Shown here one piece after another: positions 22,094 through 30,475 of a stretch of DNA of 64,000 nucleotides. Position numbers and translations under genes: made by a program. Below the pieces are notes generated by a model that was not told the origin of the DNA, did not search any database, and worked only from the letters and a program-made list of their open reading frames with translations. How positions within the stretch are numbered: position 1 is the stretch's first letter; every line of letters starts with the position of its first letter. This stretch comes from JBDHWG01 sp046328525 (lineage in GTDB: Bacteria > Chloroflexota > Anaerolineae > Epilineales > JAHCIE01), in the NCBI GenBank assembly GCA_046328525.1, contig JAXLWK010000015.1, positions 1-64,000 of the forward strand. The letters run 5' to 3'.

Positions 22094-23032
22094 CTACCTC
22101 CCGGCGCCGCCCGGTAAGGCTGCCGAGGCGATGGGCGGGTCGGGTCGCCGGTGGGGCGCGGCCTCAGCGTCGAGCCGGTCGGCGGCTCCCCAGCACCACG
22201 CCAGCTTTGCCAGGTAGATGCCGCACCACAGCGCTCGACGCCGCACCTGCGGAACCTGGGCCAGGATGCGCCAGGTGATGGCGGCGGCGAGGAGCGGGGC
22301 GGCGAGGCGCAAGGCCCAGGGGTTGAGCAAGAGGGTGGGGAAGCCCAGGTGGCGCGCGTAGCGCCGGTCCACACGCGCCGAGTAGTAGCCGAGCGTCCAT
22401 GCTTTTCGCATCGCGGCGCGGCACGACCCGCGCGACTGCCGATGGGTCGCCACGAGATACGGATCGAAGAAGAGGGTGTGGCCCGCGAGCCGCAGGCGGG
22501 TCGTCAGCTCGGTGTCTTCGCCGGCCGGCCTGGGAAACGTTTCGTCGAACAGGCCGACCCGTTCGAGGACGCAGCGACGGACGGCCAGGTTGAACGAGGT
22601 CAGGTGCAGGCGCTCGCCGGCCGGGGCGGATGGCAGGAATTGGTACACCATGCCGGCATTGTCGCACGCCGTCCAGTACGGCTCGTCCCAGTCAACACCC
22701 ACAGCGCCGCCCACGACCGCAACGTCTGGTTCCTCGAACCACGCGGCCACGCGGGCCAGCCAATCGGGGCGCGGGATGCCGTCAGCGTCCAGAAAGACAA
22801 GGATGTCGCCACGCGCGGCGCGCACGCCCATGTTGCGCGCGCAAGCGGGGCTGACGGGATCGCCGGTGTCTATGTGGCGGGCAAACGGGTAGCGGGCGAC
22901 ATGGCCGTAGCGGTCGAGGCCGACGACGATGACCTCGGTGTGGGTCAGGGGCCATGTTTGCCCGGCGATCGCGTCGAGGGTCTGGTTAATGATGGGTGAA
23001 TGGAGATTCGGGATGATCACGGACAAGTGCAT
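22094..23032 (-). CDS. Family 2 glycosyltransferase
   Basis: GT-A fold glycosyltransferase of 312 residues that transfers a sugar from a nucleotide-sugar donor. The N-terminus MHLSVIIPNLHSP, the metal-binding LVFLDADGIPRPDWL and the acceptor-side GEDTELTTRLRLAGH (with the ED and trailing basic YYSARVDRRYARH) are typical of family GT2. Hydrophobic segments near 245-265 suggest membrane association at the C-terminus. Its start overlaps the end of the deacetylase gene by 47 bases, indicating translational coupling. With the deacetylase and the radical SAM gene it forms a small cell-envelope or exopolysaccharide cluster; acceptor unknown. Confidence 0.87.
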   Translation of the reverse strand: MHLSVIIPNLHSPIINQTLDAIAGQTWPLTHTEVIVVGLDRYGHVARYPFARHIDTGDPVSPACARNMGVRAARGDILVFLDADGIPRPDWLARVAAWFEEPDVAVVGGAVGVDWDEPYWTACDNAGMVYQFLPSAPAGERLHLTSFNLAVRRCVLERVGLFDETFPRPAGEDTELTTRLRLAGHTLFFDPYLVATHRQSRGSCRAAMRKAWTLGYYSARVDRRYARHLGFPTLLLNPWALRLAAPLLAAAITWRILAQVPQVRRRALWCGIYLAKLAWCWGAADRLDAEAAPHRRPDPPIASAALPGGAGR

Positions 23033-23849
23033 TCTGAATGCCCCCCGCAATATGCCTGCCGGCCCGCGTCAGGCGGGGCCATTTGAGTCGCGCTGTCATA
23101 AGCGCCGCGAACTCGTGCATGGAGTAGCCGCCCCACATCTCGATGCGCCGCAGGGCGAACGGATCAGTCGCGGCGGCGTTACTCCAGCCGCGGATGCTGC
23201 ACGCGCAGAGGTAGCCGGCCGCGGCGACGGCGTCACGCTCCCGCCGACCGAAGTCGCCGTAAGGGTAGGCGAACGCCGCCGGGACGACGCCGGTCGCCTC
23301 CGCCAGCCGCGCCTTCGACTTGCGGATCTCAGCGTCCAGCCGGACGGCGGTGAGGCGCGTCAGCCGGGCGTGAGTTGCAGTGTGGCTGCCGATACAATGT
23401 CCCAGCTGAGCCAGCTCGCGCAGAGCGTCCAGGCCCAGCAAGGGACGGCCACGCGGCGCGCCCTGCCAGTCGGCGGCCTGGCCGATCTTGTCTGAAACGA
23501 TGAACAAGGTAGCCGGGAAGCCGTACTGTGCCAGGACCGGGGCGGCGTGGTCGCCAAAGTCGGCGTAGCCGTCGTCAAATGTCAAGGCCACGAGAGGGCC
23601 GCGATGGTCGCCGCGCCGTAGGCAGGCGAGACCTTCGACGAGCGAGACGACGTGCGCGCCGTTGTCATGCAGCCAGGTCATCTGAGCGGCGAACTGCGCC
23701 GGCGTCAGGCTCAGAGGATCGCCGCCGTGGGCGCTGATGCCGTGGTAGGCGAGAACATGCAGCCGGCCGCGGCGGATGTGCGCCGCTGAGACTAGCGTTG
23801 GCATGGCCGCGTCAGCCGGCGCATCACGCTGGCTGGGGAACAGGCGCAT
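22986..23849 (-). CDS. Polysaccharide deacetylase (CE4 family)
   Basis: NodB-homology carbohydrate esterase of about 287 residues that would remove N-acetyl groups from a surface glycan. Motif 1 is LTFDDGYADF (catalytic base and metal Asp), motif 2 is SHTATHARL (metal His pair, a variant of SHTxxH), and motif 3 is FAYPYGDFG. The start is uncertain: ATG 23849 overlaps the radical SAM gene by 26 bases, and a second ATG at 23804 (MPTLVSAA) is possible; neither has a clear ribosome-binding site. No signal peptide is obvious, which is unusual if it acts outside the cell. Confidence 0.87.
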   Translation of the reverse strand: MRLFPSQRDAPADAAMPTLVSAAHIRRGRLHVLAYHGISAHGGDPLSLTPAQFAAQMTWLHDNGAHVVSLVEGLACLRRGDHRGPLVALTFDDGYADFGDHAAPVLAQYGFPATLFIVSDKIGQAADWQGAPRGRPLLGLDALRELAQLGHCIGSHTATHARLTRLTAVRLDAEIRKSKARLAEATGVVPAAFAYPYGDFGRRERDAVAAAGYLCACSIRGWSNAAATDPFALRRIEMWGGYSMHEFAALMTARLKWPRLTRAGRHIAGGIQNALVRDHPESPFTHH

Positions 23850-25044
23850 CGCTGTGGCCGGCATAGTTGGCGACGCGCGGACACGTGGCGCAGATGTCCG
23901 GCAGGGGCTGGCTCGCATCGGTGAGCTGATGCCGGAAGGCCTGATACTCCTCGCCCCACCACACGCTCGCCAGGTCATCGGTGTAGACGTTGCCCAGCCC
24001 CTTGCGCCCGGAGGCCAACGCCCAGGAGCACGGCAGAATGTCCCCCTCCACCGTCACATACAGGCCCGTCCAGGGGTAGCGGCACGGCGCGCGCCGCTTG
24101 CCGAGCGCGCCGACTTCCCCGCGACTCTCCGCCTGCGGAGCGATGGCGTCTTGCGCCGCGCCGTCGGGAGTGGGCTGGCCGGTCCAGCCGGGGCGGCCGC
24201 CGGCGACGAGCACCGGCTCGACAGGCTCCCAGGGGATGAAGAAGAGGGTGACGCCCAACTCGCGCGCCATCCGCTGGTACTTGTACAGGCCGCGCCACTC
24301 ATCCGGTTCGACGGCCAGGGGGATCATGCTTTCGGCAAAGATGTGCAGCGGGGAGAGAATGACGACCTCGACACCGAGCCGCGCGGCCAGGCGAATGATG
24401 TCGGGGACTTCGGGCAGGCCGGGTTTGGTGACGACGACGTGGAAGCGGACGTGGGGCAGGTCTGTGCCACGCTCGCGCTTCATCTCGCGCAGCGTTTCGA
24501 GGTTTGCCACGACGCGGTCCATCTTGGCGCCGGCGCGGATCGTCTCGAAGGTCGCCGGTGTGCTGCCGTCCACGGACACGGTAAGCGCGTAGAGGCCGGC
24601 GTCCATCAGCCGGGCGATGCGCTTGCGGTCGAGGAACATGCCATTGGTGTGGAACTCGACGGCGCACCCCTTGGCGGCGGCGTACTCGACCATCCCGTAG
24701 ATCGCCGGGTTGAGCATCGGCTCGCCCAACCCCTGCGGGACGACGCGGTACAGGAAGGGCAGCTGGTCCACGAGGGTTTTCAGCGTGTCGAGCTTCATGT
24801 GCTTGCCAGGCCCCATTGGCAGCGCGCCGCGACACATGATGCAGTGCAGATTGCAGACGGTTGTGATTTCGAGCTGAATGTCGAAGGGGAGGTGGGTGGG
24901 TTGGTCGGGCTGCACAACGTAGCTGTGCAGGAAGCGACTCCAGGCAGGGAGCATCGCGGGGGACAGGTGGCGGTGGGACACAACGCCCCAGACGTGCCGC
25001 GTGTACCAGTCATACTGCTGGACGAGCTGGTCGAACAAAGCCAC
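23824..25044 (-). CDS. Radical SAM protein with SPASM-like C-terminus
   Basis: Radical S-adenosylmethionine enzyme of 406 residues. The [4Fe-4S] cysteines are CNLHCIMC (Cys64, Cys68, Cys71), a CX3CX2C motif. The C-terminal region has further cysteines in APCRYPWTG, DILPCSW and DICATCP, as in SPASM/auxiliary-cluster proteins. The substrate is not evident; SPASM proteins modify peptides or other molecules. The start is GTG (25044) because AGGAGG lies six bases upstream and the overlapping ATG is in another frame. First gene of the cluster with the deacetylase and glycosyltransferase. Confidence 0.88.
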   Translation of the reverse strand: MALFDQLVQQYDWYTRHVWGVVSHRHLSPAMLPAWSRFLHSYVVQPDQPTHLPFDIQLEITTVCNLHCIMCRGALPMGPGKHMKLDTLKTLVDQLPFLYRVVPQGLGEPMLNPAIYGMVEYAAAKGCAVEFHTNGMFLDRKRIARLMDAGLYALTVSVDGSTPATFETIRAGAKMDRVVANLETLREMKRERGTDLPHVRFHVVVTKPGLPEVPDIIRLAARLGVEVVILSPLHIFAESMIPLAVEPDEWRGLYKYQRMARELGVTLFFIPWEPVEPVLVAGGRPGWTGQPTPDGAAQDAIAPQAESRGEVGALGKRRAPCRYPWTGLYVTVEGDILPCSWALASGRKGLGNVYTDDLASVWWGEEYQAFRHQLTDASQPLPDICATCPRVANYAGHSDAPVPQPA

Positions 25045-25094
25045 ATTGGCCTCCTTGCATGATCATGCGTGGCTGGGGGGATGGTCCAACAGAA

Positions 25095-25122
25095 CCTCGG
25101 CGCGAAGCAAGTCGCGCCGAGG
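25095..25122 (-). terminator. Hairpin terminator after the TrpF-like gene
   Basis: CCTCGGCGCGA (25095-25105) pairs perfectly with 25112-25122 around a 6-base loop; on the minus strand TTCTGTT follows. It lies between the five-gene operon and the radical SAM gene. Confidence 0.7.
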
Positions 25123-25204
25123 CGTTTATGGATTTACAGTTATGACGCTCAAAGGGGGAAACAGATACTCACCCAAGACAAGAATTGTCTGAGGAAAACG
25201 CTCG

Positions 25205-25867
25205 TCAGACGGTGGCGTGCGCTGCCTCGATGAAGCGCCGGACGCGGTCCGCGTCTTTGCGGCGCGGGTCATCCGCGTGGCTCGTGTGAGTCGCCGAGTC
25301 CACGCCGGCCGGCCCCACCTGGCGGATGGCGTCGGCGACGTTCTCCGGCGAGAGGCCGCCGGCCAGGATGACGGGGATGCCGACGGTCTCGACGATGCGG
25401 CGGCTGACGGACCAGTCGTGGGTCAGTCCCGTGATGCCGAGGCGGCCGGTGTCGGGGTCGCGCGTATCAAGCAGCAGGTAGTCGGCGACGCTGTTGAGCT
25501 TGACCGCGACGTAGAGCGCGGACGGCCCGACGACGGCCACCGTCTGCATGACCGGCAGCTCCGGCAGCCGACTCTTCAGGGCGTAGGTCGCTTCCGCGCC
25601 AAAATTCGAGATGGCGGCGGCCACGTGCAGGATGTCGGGCTGGAGCGCGCGGGCCAGCGCCTCGATCTCGTCGAGGTCGTCGGAGACGGTCAGGGCGACC
25701 TTCCGGGTTGGCGCTGGGATGGCGGCGAAGATGCGCTGCGCCGTGTCCAGGTCCACCTCGTCCGTCTGCCCGCTCTGGCCGACGGCGATGCCGACGTGGT
25801 CGGCGCCGAGAGCGGCCACCATCGCCGCGTCCTCCGCCGTTGTGACGCCGTAGATCTGGACGATCAC
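25205..25867 (-). CDS. TrpF-like (phosphoribosylanthranilate isomerase family) protein
   Basis: TIM-barrel protein of 220 residues related to phosphoribosylanthranilate isomerase. Matching family segments are VQIYGVTTAEDA at the N-terminus, DYLLLDTRDPDTGRLGITGLTHDW (given by its ends DYLLLDT and LTHDW), and VILAGGLSPENVADAI followed by GVDSATH. The normally conserved N-terminal KICG segment with its catalytic cysteine is replaced by QIYG, while the Asp of LLLDT is kept. It is not in a trp cluster but in an operon with FAH hydrolases and a PLP enzyme. A sugar-phosphate or unrelated barrel reaction is therefore as likely as Trp synthesis. Confidence 0.75.
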   Translation of the reverse strand: MIVQIYGVTTAEDAAMVAALGADHVGIAVGQSGQTDEVDLDTAQRIFAAIPAPTRKVALTVSDDLDEIEALARALQPDILHVAAAISNFGAEATYALKSRLPELPVMQTVAVVGPSALYVAVKLNSVADYLLLDTRDPDTGRLGITGLTHDWSVSRRIVETVGIPVILAGGLSPENVADAIRQVGPAGVDSATHTSHADDPRRKDADRVRRFIEAAHATV

Positions 25868-25871
25868 CCTG

Positions 25872-26990
25872 TCACTCCAGGGCCTGCGCCAGGTCGGCGA
25901 CCAGGTCGTCGGGGTGCTCCAGGCCGATGGACAGGCGCAGGAGGTTGTTGGGCGTGCGCGTGTTGGGGCCTTCGATAGAGGCGCGGTGCTCGATCAGGCT
26001 CTCCACGCCGCCCAGGCTCGTGGCCCGGGTGAACAGCCGCGTTCGCGCTGCGACGCCCATTGCCGCGTCCTGGCCGCCCTTGATCTGCACCGACGCCATG
26101 CCGCCGAAACCGGACATCTGCCGCGCGGCGATGTCGTGGCCGGGGTGGGACGGCAGGCCGGGGTAGTGCACCACCTCGATTTTCGGGTGCTGCGCGAGGA
26201 ACGTCGCCACGCGCATGGCGTTCTTGCAGTGGCCGCGCACGCGGTAGGGCAGCGTGCGGATGCCGCGCAACAGCAGCCAGCAGTCGAACGGCGACGGGAT
26301 CGCGCCGCCGTTGCGCTGGACGCCGCGCAGCCGCTGGAAGAACTCGTCGTCCTCGTTGCCGACGACGACCCCGCCCGTCACATCGGCGTGGCCGCTGAGG
26401 TACTTCGTCGTCGAGTGCATCACCAGGTCCGCGCCGAGCATCAGCGGGCGCTGGAGCGCGGGCGACGCCCAGGTGTTGTCGGCGACGAGGCGAGCGCCCC
26501 CGCTGTGGGCGATCGCGGCGACGCCGGCAATATCGGTGATGCGCAGCAGCGGATTGCTGGGCGTCTCTACCCACAGCAGGCGCGTCGTCGGCCGCATGGC
26601 GTCGGCCACCTGCGCCGTGTCCGTCATGTCCACGAACGTGACGTCCAGGCCCCAGGGCATGAGGATGTCGCGCAGGATGATGCCTGTGCCGTGGTAGGCG
26701 TCGTTGGGGGCAAGGACGTGGTCGCCCGGCGCGAGGGCCTGGAAGACGGCCAGCGTCGCCGCTGAGCCGGACGAGAAGGCGGCGGCGACGCCTCCGCTTT
26801 CCAGGGTGGCCACGGCGACTTCGAGGGCGCGGCGGTTCGGGTTGTCGGAGCGCGAGTAGATGTAGCCGTGGGGGAACGTGCCGTCCTCGGCGCGCTCGAA
26901 GGTGGTGGACAGGTAGATGGGCGAGGCGACAGCGCCCGTGGCCGGGTCTACGTCGTGGCCTGCGTGAACCGCGAGTGTTTCCAGGTGCAT
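25872..26990 (-). CDS. Cys/Met metabolism PLP enzyme (cystathionine gamma-synthase/lyase-like)
   Basis: Fold-type I pyridoxal-phosphate enzyme of 372 residues acting on sulfur amino acids by gamma- or beta-elimination or replacement. It has IYSRSDNPNRRALE (Tyr-Arg pair contacting PLP), FSSGSAAT, VETPSNPLL and the Schiff-base lysine in STTKYLSGHAD, followed by LGGVESLIEHRAS. The family cannot be split into synthase, lyase or methionine gamma-lyase by eye. AAGGA precedes the ATG. It lies 28 bases after the FAH gene and 4 bases before the TrpF-like gene. Confidence 0.92.
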   Translation of the reverse strand: MHLETLAVHAGHDVDPATGAVASPIYLSTTFERAEDGTFPHGYIYSRSDNPNRRALEVAVATLESGGVAAAFSSGSAATLAVFQALAPGDHVLAPNDAYHGTGIILRDILMPWGLDVTFVDMTDTAQVADAMRPTTRLLWVETPSNPLLRITDIAGVAAIAHSGGARLVADNTWASPALQRPLMLGADLVMHSTTKYLSGHADVTGGVVVGNEDDEFFQRLRGVQRNGGAIPSPFDCWLLLRGIRTLPYRVRGHCKNAMRVATFLAQHPKIEVVHYPGLPSHPGHDIAARQMSGFGGMASVQIKGGQDAAMGVAARTRLFTRATSLGGVESLIEHRASIEGPNTRTPNNLLRLSIGLEHPDDLVADLAQALE

Positions 26991-27018
26991 GAGTGTCTAT
27001 CCTTAAGGGCTATGACCG

Positions 27019-27924
27019 CTACCGCTTCTGTACGACGGGATTGATGAGCGTCCCGATCCCACTAATCGTGATCGCCACCTCGTCACCGTCCTGGAGCGTG
27101 ACATCCTCCGGCGGCACGATGCCCGTCCCAGTGAACAGGAACACGCCGTGGGGAAAGTCGTTCTCGCGCCACAGGTACTCCATCAGTTCGGCGAATGGAC
27201 GGACGATGCTGGCCGTCGTCGTCTGCCCCTCGAAGGTGACGCCGCCGGCGCGGCGAATCTCCACGCGGATGGCGGCGCTCTTCGGGTCGAGGCCGTCCAC
27301 GAGGGTGATGACGGGTCCCAGGGCGCAGCTTTGATTGTAGACCTTCGCCTGCGGCAGGTAGAGCGGGTTCTCACCCTCGATGTCCCGGGCGCTCACGTCG
27401 TTGCCGACGGTGTAGCCGACGAGCGCCCCCCGCGAGTCCATCACCAGCACAAGCTCCGGCTCCGGCACGCTCCACTGGGAGTCGGTGCGCACGCGAACGG
27501 GAAGGCGCGGCCCGGCGACGTGGTGGGCGTTGGCCTTGAAGAACAGCTCCGGGCGCGCGGCCGTGTAGACGCGGTCGTAGATGCCGCTTCCCTGCGACTC
27601 CGCTTCGCGCGCGGCGAGGGAGCGTTCGTAGGTCACGCCGGCGGCCCACACCTCTTGGTTGTCAATGGGGGCGAGCAGGTGCGGGACGCGGTGCTCAGGC
27701 TCGTTGTCCAGCTCGTCCAGGGACGCCGCCGGCACCATGCCCTCCACCTTCTCCATGACCCACTCGACGAAGCCGCCGGGGGGAAAGCCGGTGATGCGTC
27801 CGAGCAGCGTTCCGAGGGTGCGCGGGCGGCCCGGCTCCGCCTCAGTCAGGTCATAGACGTCGCCGTCAATAATCGCGCCGACGCGCGCGCCCAGCAGCGG
27901 CATGTAGTAGCGGCAGAGTTGCAT
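27019..27924 (-). CDS. Fumarylacetoacetate hydrolase family protein (copy 1)
   Basis: FAH-superfamily protein of 301 residues; members hydrolyse or decarboxylate beta-diketo or 2-oxo acids with a Mg ion. Family segments are GVTYERSLAAREAE, the metal-binding PEPELVLVMDSRG, GYTVGNDVSARDIEGENPLY (metal Glu/Asp within the VGNDVSARD block) and FTGTGIVPP. It lacks the long N-terminal domain of eukaryotic FAH. GGAGA lies just before the ATG at 27924. Only about 10 bases separate it from the DUF1444 gene. A second FAH-family gene lies two genes upstream, and the two sequences differ widely. Confidence 0.88.
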   Translation of the reverse strand: MQLCRYYMPLLGARVGAIIDGDVYDLTEAEPGRPRTLGTLLGRITGFPPGGFVEWVMEKVEGMVPAASLDELDNEPEHRVPHLLAPIDNQEVWAAGVTYERSLAAREAESQGSGIYDRVYTAARPELFFKANAHHVAGPRLPVRVRTDSQWSVPEPELVLVMDSRGALVGYTVGNDVSARDIEGENPLYLPQAKVYNQSCALGPVITLVDGLDPKSAAIRVEIRRAGGVTFEGQTTTASIVRPFAELMEYLWRENDFPHGVFLFTGTGIVPPEDVTLQDGDEVAITISGIGTLINPVVQKR

Positions 27925-27934
27925 GATGTCTCCT

Positions 27935-28744
27935 TCAGGCTGAGTAGACGCGCACCTGGCCTTCGTCCAGGGTGTAGAGGTGGGGGGAGAGTGGGAAAGG
28001 ACGGCCCTCGAAGTCGTTGCGCACCCGCGCCGCGACCTGCTTGACGTACGCCGGGTCGCCGTCGCCGATGACGACCAGGATGTCGCGCGTGGGAATACCG
28101 AACAGGAGACGGCCCCACAGCCGCTGCGCCAGCATCTCGTGGACGGCCGGCAGGAGAATTCGCGCCGCGTCGTAGCCGTCGCTCGTGGCCGAGATGAACG
28201 CCGTCTGCATGCCCTGGTTGGCCTGGGTAAACGGTGTTGTGGTGGCCCGCTGGCGCAAATTGTCGAGCGCAAGCTGGTCGAGCTGGTCGAGCGTCCATCC
28301 CTGGGCGCGCAGATCGGCCTGGGTGATGTAGCGCATGACCGAGGGGGTGTCGGCGACGTAGACCACGCTCAGGTCTCCCGCGAAGGGGCGTGACGCCAGG
28401 GTCTGACCCTGGCTCGCCGCGTCGCGGATGAACGCGGCATCTTTGATCTGGGGCAGGAGGGTGGTGAGGGGGGCGCGTTCCTCGACGGCGGCGATGTTGC
28501 CCGGCACAGCCACCGCCTGCTGGGCGGCGAGGCCGATGACGCTGTCGAGGCTCTGCGGCTCGGCGATATAGGCGCGGTAGAAGGGGTCCACGTCCAGGTC
28601 GAAGGTGCGCTTCCCCGTCCCACTGCGCGCGGTGACCGCGACGATGCCGCCCTGCGCGGCCTTCGCGGTGACGCCGGGGATCTGCTGCAAGCGGGCCGCG
28701 ATGCGCGCCGCCAATTGCTCGATTGTCAGGAGCTGGACGCCCAT
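27935..28744 (-). CDS. DUF1444 family protein
   Basis: Protein of 269 residues that resembles the DUF1444 (UPF0354, Bacillus YtpQ-like) family: an N-terminal alpha/beta part, AVPGNIAAVEERAPLTTLLP near residue 80-100 (cited by its ends), and a C-terminal RDILVVIGDGDP with FPLSPHLYTLDEGQVRVY. No signal peptide and no membrane segment. The biochemical role of the family is unknown. AGGAGA lies upstream of the ATG. It sits between two FAH-family genes in a tight operon. Confidence 0.72.
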   Translation of the reverse strand: MGVQLLTIEQLAARIAARLQQIPGVTAKAAQGGIVAVTARSGTGKRTFDLDVDPFYRAYIAEPQSLDSVIGLAAQQAVAVPGNIAAVEERAPLTTLLPQIKDAAFIRDAASQGQTLASRPFAGDLSVVYVADTPSVMRYITQADLRAQGWTLDQLDQLALDNLRQRATTTPFTQANQGMQTAFISATSDGYDAARILLPAVHEMLAQRLWGRLLFGIPTRDILVVIGDGDPAYVKQVAARVRNDFEGRPFPLSPHLYTLDEGQVRVYSA

Positions 28745-28762
28745 CTATCTCTCCTGGCCCGC

Positions 28763-29620
28763 CTAGTGGACCGGGTTTTCGAGGCGGCCGATGCCGTCAA
28801 TTTCGATGACGATCCTGTCGCCCGGCTTGAGCCAGACCTGCGGCGTGCGCGCCATGCCGACGCCATCCGGCGTGCCGGTCATGATGACATCGCCGGGCAG
28901 CAGGGTCATGGTGCGGGTGATGAACGCGATGATTGTCGCCACGTCGAAGATCATGTTCTCGGTGTTCGACTCCTGCATGACCTGGCCGTTGAGGAGCGTG
29001 CGGATGCCCAGGGCGTTGGGGTTGGGAATCTCGTCCTTCGTGACGAGCCACGGCCCCAGCGGGCAGAACGTGTCCGGCGATTTCCCCAGGCCCCACTGCC
29101 CGCCGTTGGCGAATTGGAGGTCGCGGGCGCTGACGTCGTTGCCGCACATGTAGCCGGCGACGTAATCCAGGGCGTTCGCGCGCTGCACCGCTTTCGCCGT
29201 CTTCCCGATGACGACGCACAGCTCGCCTTCGTAGTCAATCTGGTTGATGACCGACGGGTCCCAGGTGATGGGGGCGCCGGGACCGATGATGGCGGTGGTG
29301 AACTTGGGGAAAACGATGGGCGACGTGGGGAGATCGGAGCCGGTCTCGGCGGCGTGCGCTTTGTAGTTGCGCCCGATGGCGAGGACTTTCGACGGCCGCC
29401 CGATGGGCGCGGCCAGGCGCGCTGCAGCCAGGGGCTGACTCGCCGTGGCTTCGGCGGCGACGCCCTGGGCGCGGGCGACGGCGGCTTCGCCGGCCTGCAA
29501 CAAGTCGAGCAGGCTCGTGGGCAGGGACGGGTCGGCCGCCACCAGGTCAACAATCTGGTCGCCGCGAACGGCGCCGAGGCGCGGCTCGGCGTGGTCAGGG
29601 GAATAGGTCACAAGGCGCAT
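28763..29620 (-). CDS. Fumarylacetoacetate hydrolase family protein (copy 2)
   Basis: FAH-family hydrolase/isomerase of 285 residues with a complete core: IGRNYKAHAAE, DYEGELCVVIGK (metal Glu pair), AGYMCGNDVSARDLQ, KSPDTFCPLGPW and MTGTPDGVGM. This is the pattern of bacterial 2-hydroxyhepta-2,4-diene-1,7-dioate isomerase/ureidoglycolate lyase-type proteins that degrade aromatic or sugar acids. It begins the operon and has a consensus promoter about 60 bases upstream. The start is the ATG at 29620, giving the usual MRLVTY N-terminus. Confidence 0.92.
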   Translation of the reverse strand: MRLVTYSPDHAEPRLGAVRGDQIVDLVAADPSLPTSLLDLLQAGEAAVARAQGVAAEATASQPLAAARLAAPIGRPSKVLAIGRNYKAHAAETGSDLPTSPIVFPKFTTAIIGPGAPITWDPSVINQIDYEGELCVVIGKTAKAVQRANALDYVAGYMCGNDVSARDLQFANGGQWGLGKSPDTFCPLGPWLVTKDEIPNPNALGIRTLLNGQVMQESNTENMIFDVATIIAFITRTMTLLPGDVIMTGTPDGVGMARTPQVWLKPGDRIVIEIDGIGRLENPVH

Positions 29621-29677
29621 GGCACAGCTCCGATGGGCAAGATGTGGGTGGGCAATTAGGCGCGAATCGCTGGATGG

Positions 29678-29706
29678 ATTGTAGCCAGCGGAGGGGGGCA
29701 GGTCAA
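29678..29706 (-). promoter_or_regulatory. Promoter of the five-gene FAH operon
   Basis: TTGACC (29706-29701), 17-base spacer, TACAAT (29683-29678) on the minus strand. The first ATG (29620) is about 50 bases downstream of the expected start. Confidence 0.8.
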
Positions 29707-29876
29707 GCAGCGGGGCATACCGAAGCCCCGAGGCGTGAATGGGCCACGGGCTTCGGGTGCCGAGATCGGCAGAATGATAATTGTGGGCGGCAGAATGTCG
29801 GCGCGGCTCTATTCTTTCTCTAGAATCCTTCTTCAAACGCTGCACTGAAAGCAAGAGCAGTGCCACCCGCCCTACG

Positions 29877-29911
29877 CAAAACCCCTCGAAGCGGCGTCGC
29901 TTCGAGGGGTT
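29877..29911 (-). terminator. Rho-independent terminator after the DUF805 gene
   Basis: ACCCCTCGAAGC (29881-29892) pairs with 29899-29910 around a 6-base loop, and the minus strand continues as TTTTGCG. It lies 40 bases after the DUF805 stop codon. Confidence 0.88.
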
Positions 29912-29950
29912 GGAAATTACGCGGCGTCACCGGGGAGCCGCAGTCGCGCC

Positions 29951-30343
29951 TTATGCCTGGGTGGCGACCTCCGCCGCCGTGGGCATGGTGTCCGGCGCCG
30001 GGCCGTACTTGTTCGGGCCGGGCGTGCCGGCAAGGAACCCGCACTCGATCAGCACCCACAGGCCGCCGATGAGCGGAACCAGGCCGATGAGAATCCACCA
30101 GCCAGACTTGCCCCGGTCGTGCCACCGCTTGAAGCTCACCGCCAGGGCCGGCCAGATGAGCAGGATGGAGACGATGCTGATAAGCCCGACGATCAGCCCG
30201 TTCGGGCCTCGGTCGCTGAACGTGGCGAACATCATCATCTGCAGGATGCCGATGATGATGATGTACGGCACGACGCCCTTGAGCCAGTAGGTCTTGCGCG
30301 AGATACGGCCGCTGAAGGAAAGATAGAGTTCCGAAAGGGTCAT
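29951..30343 (-). CDS. DUF805 family membrane protein
   Basis: Small inner-membrane protein of 130 residues with the DUF805 hallmarks: an N-terminal FSGRISRKTYWLKG, three or four hydrophobic helices, and SFKRWHDRGKSGWW between helices. The C-terminal tail (FLAGTPGPNKYGPAP) also fits the family. Function unknown. The ATG at 30343 gives the usual MTLSELYLSFSGR start; AGGAGGA-like bases lie upstream. It has its own terminator and stands alone. Confidence 0.88.
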   Translation of the reverse strand: MTLSELYLSFSGRISRKTYWLKGVVPYIIIIGILQMMMFATFSDRGPNGLIVGLISIVSILLIWPALAVSFKRWHDRGKSGWWILIGLVPLIGGLWVLIECGFLAGTPGPNKYGPAPDTMPTAAEVATQA

Positions 30344-30475
30344 GTCAGAAGTCCTCCTGAGTGGGATGGGGGGATCTCCGCAACTGCGAGCGCAGGCCGC
30401 AGTCGTCACACTATAACGGCGCACGTGGCGGAACGTTACGGTTGGTAGACGTGCTCGACGCCGCGTAACTCCGAC

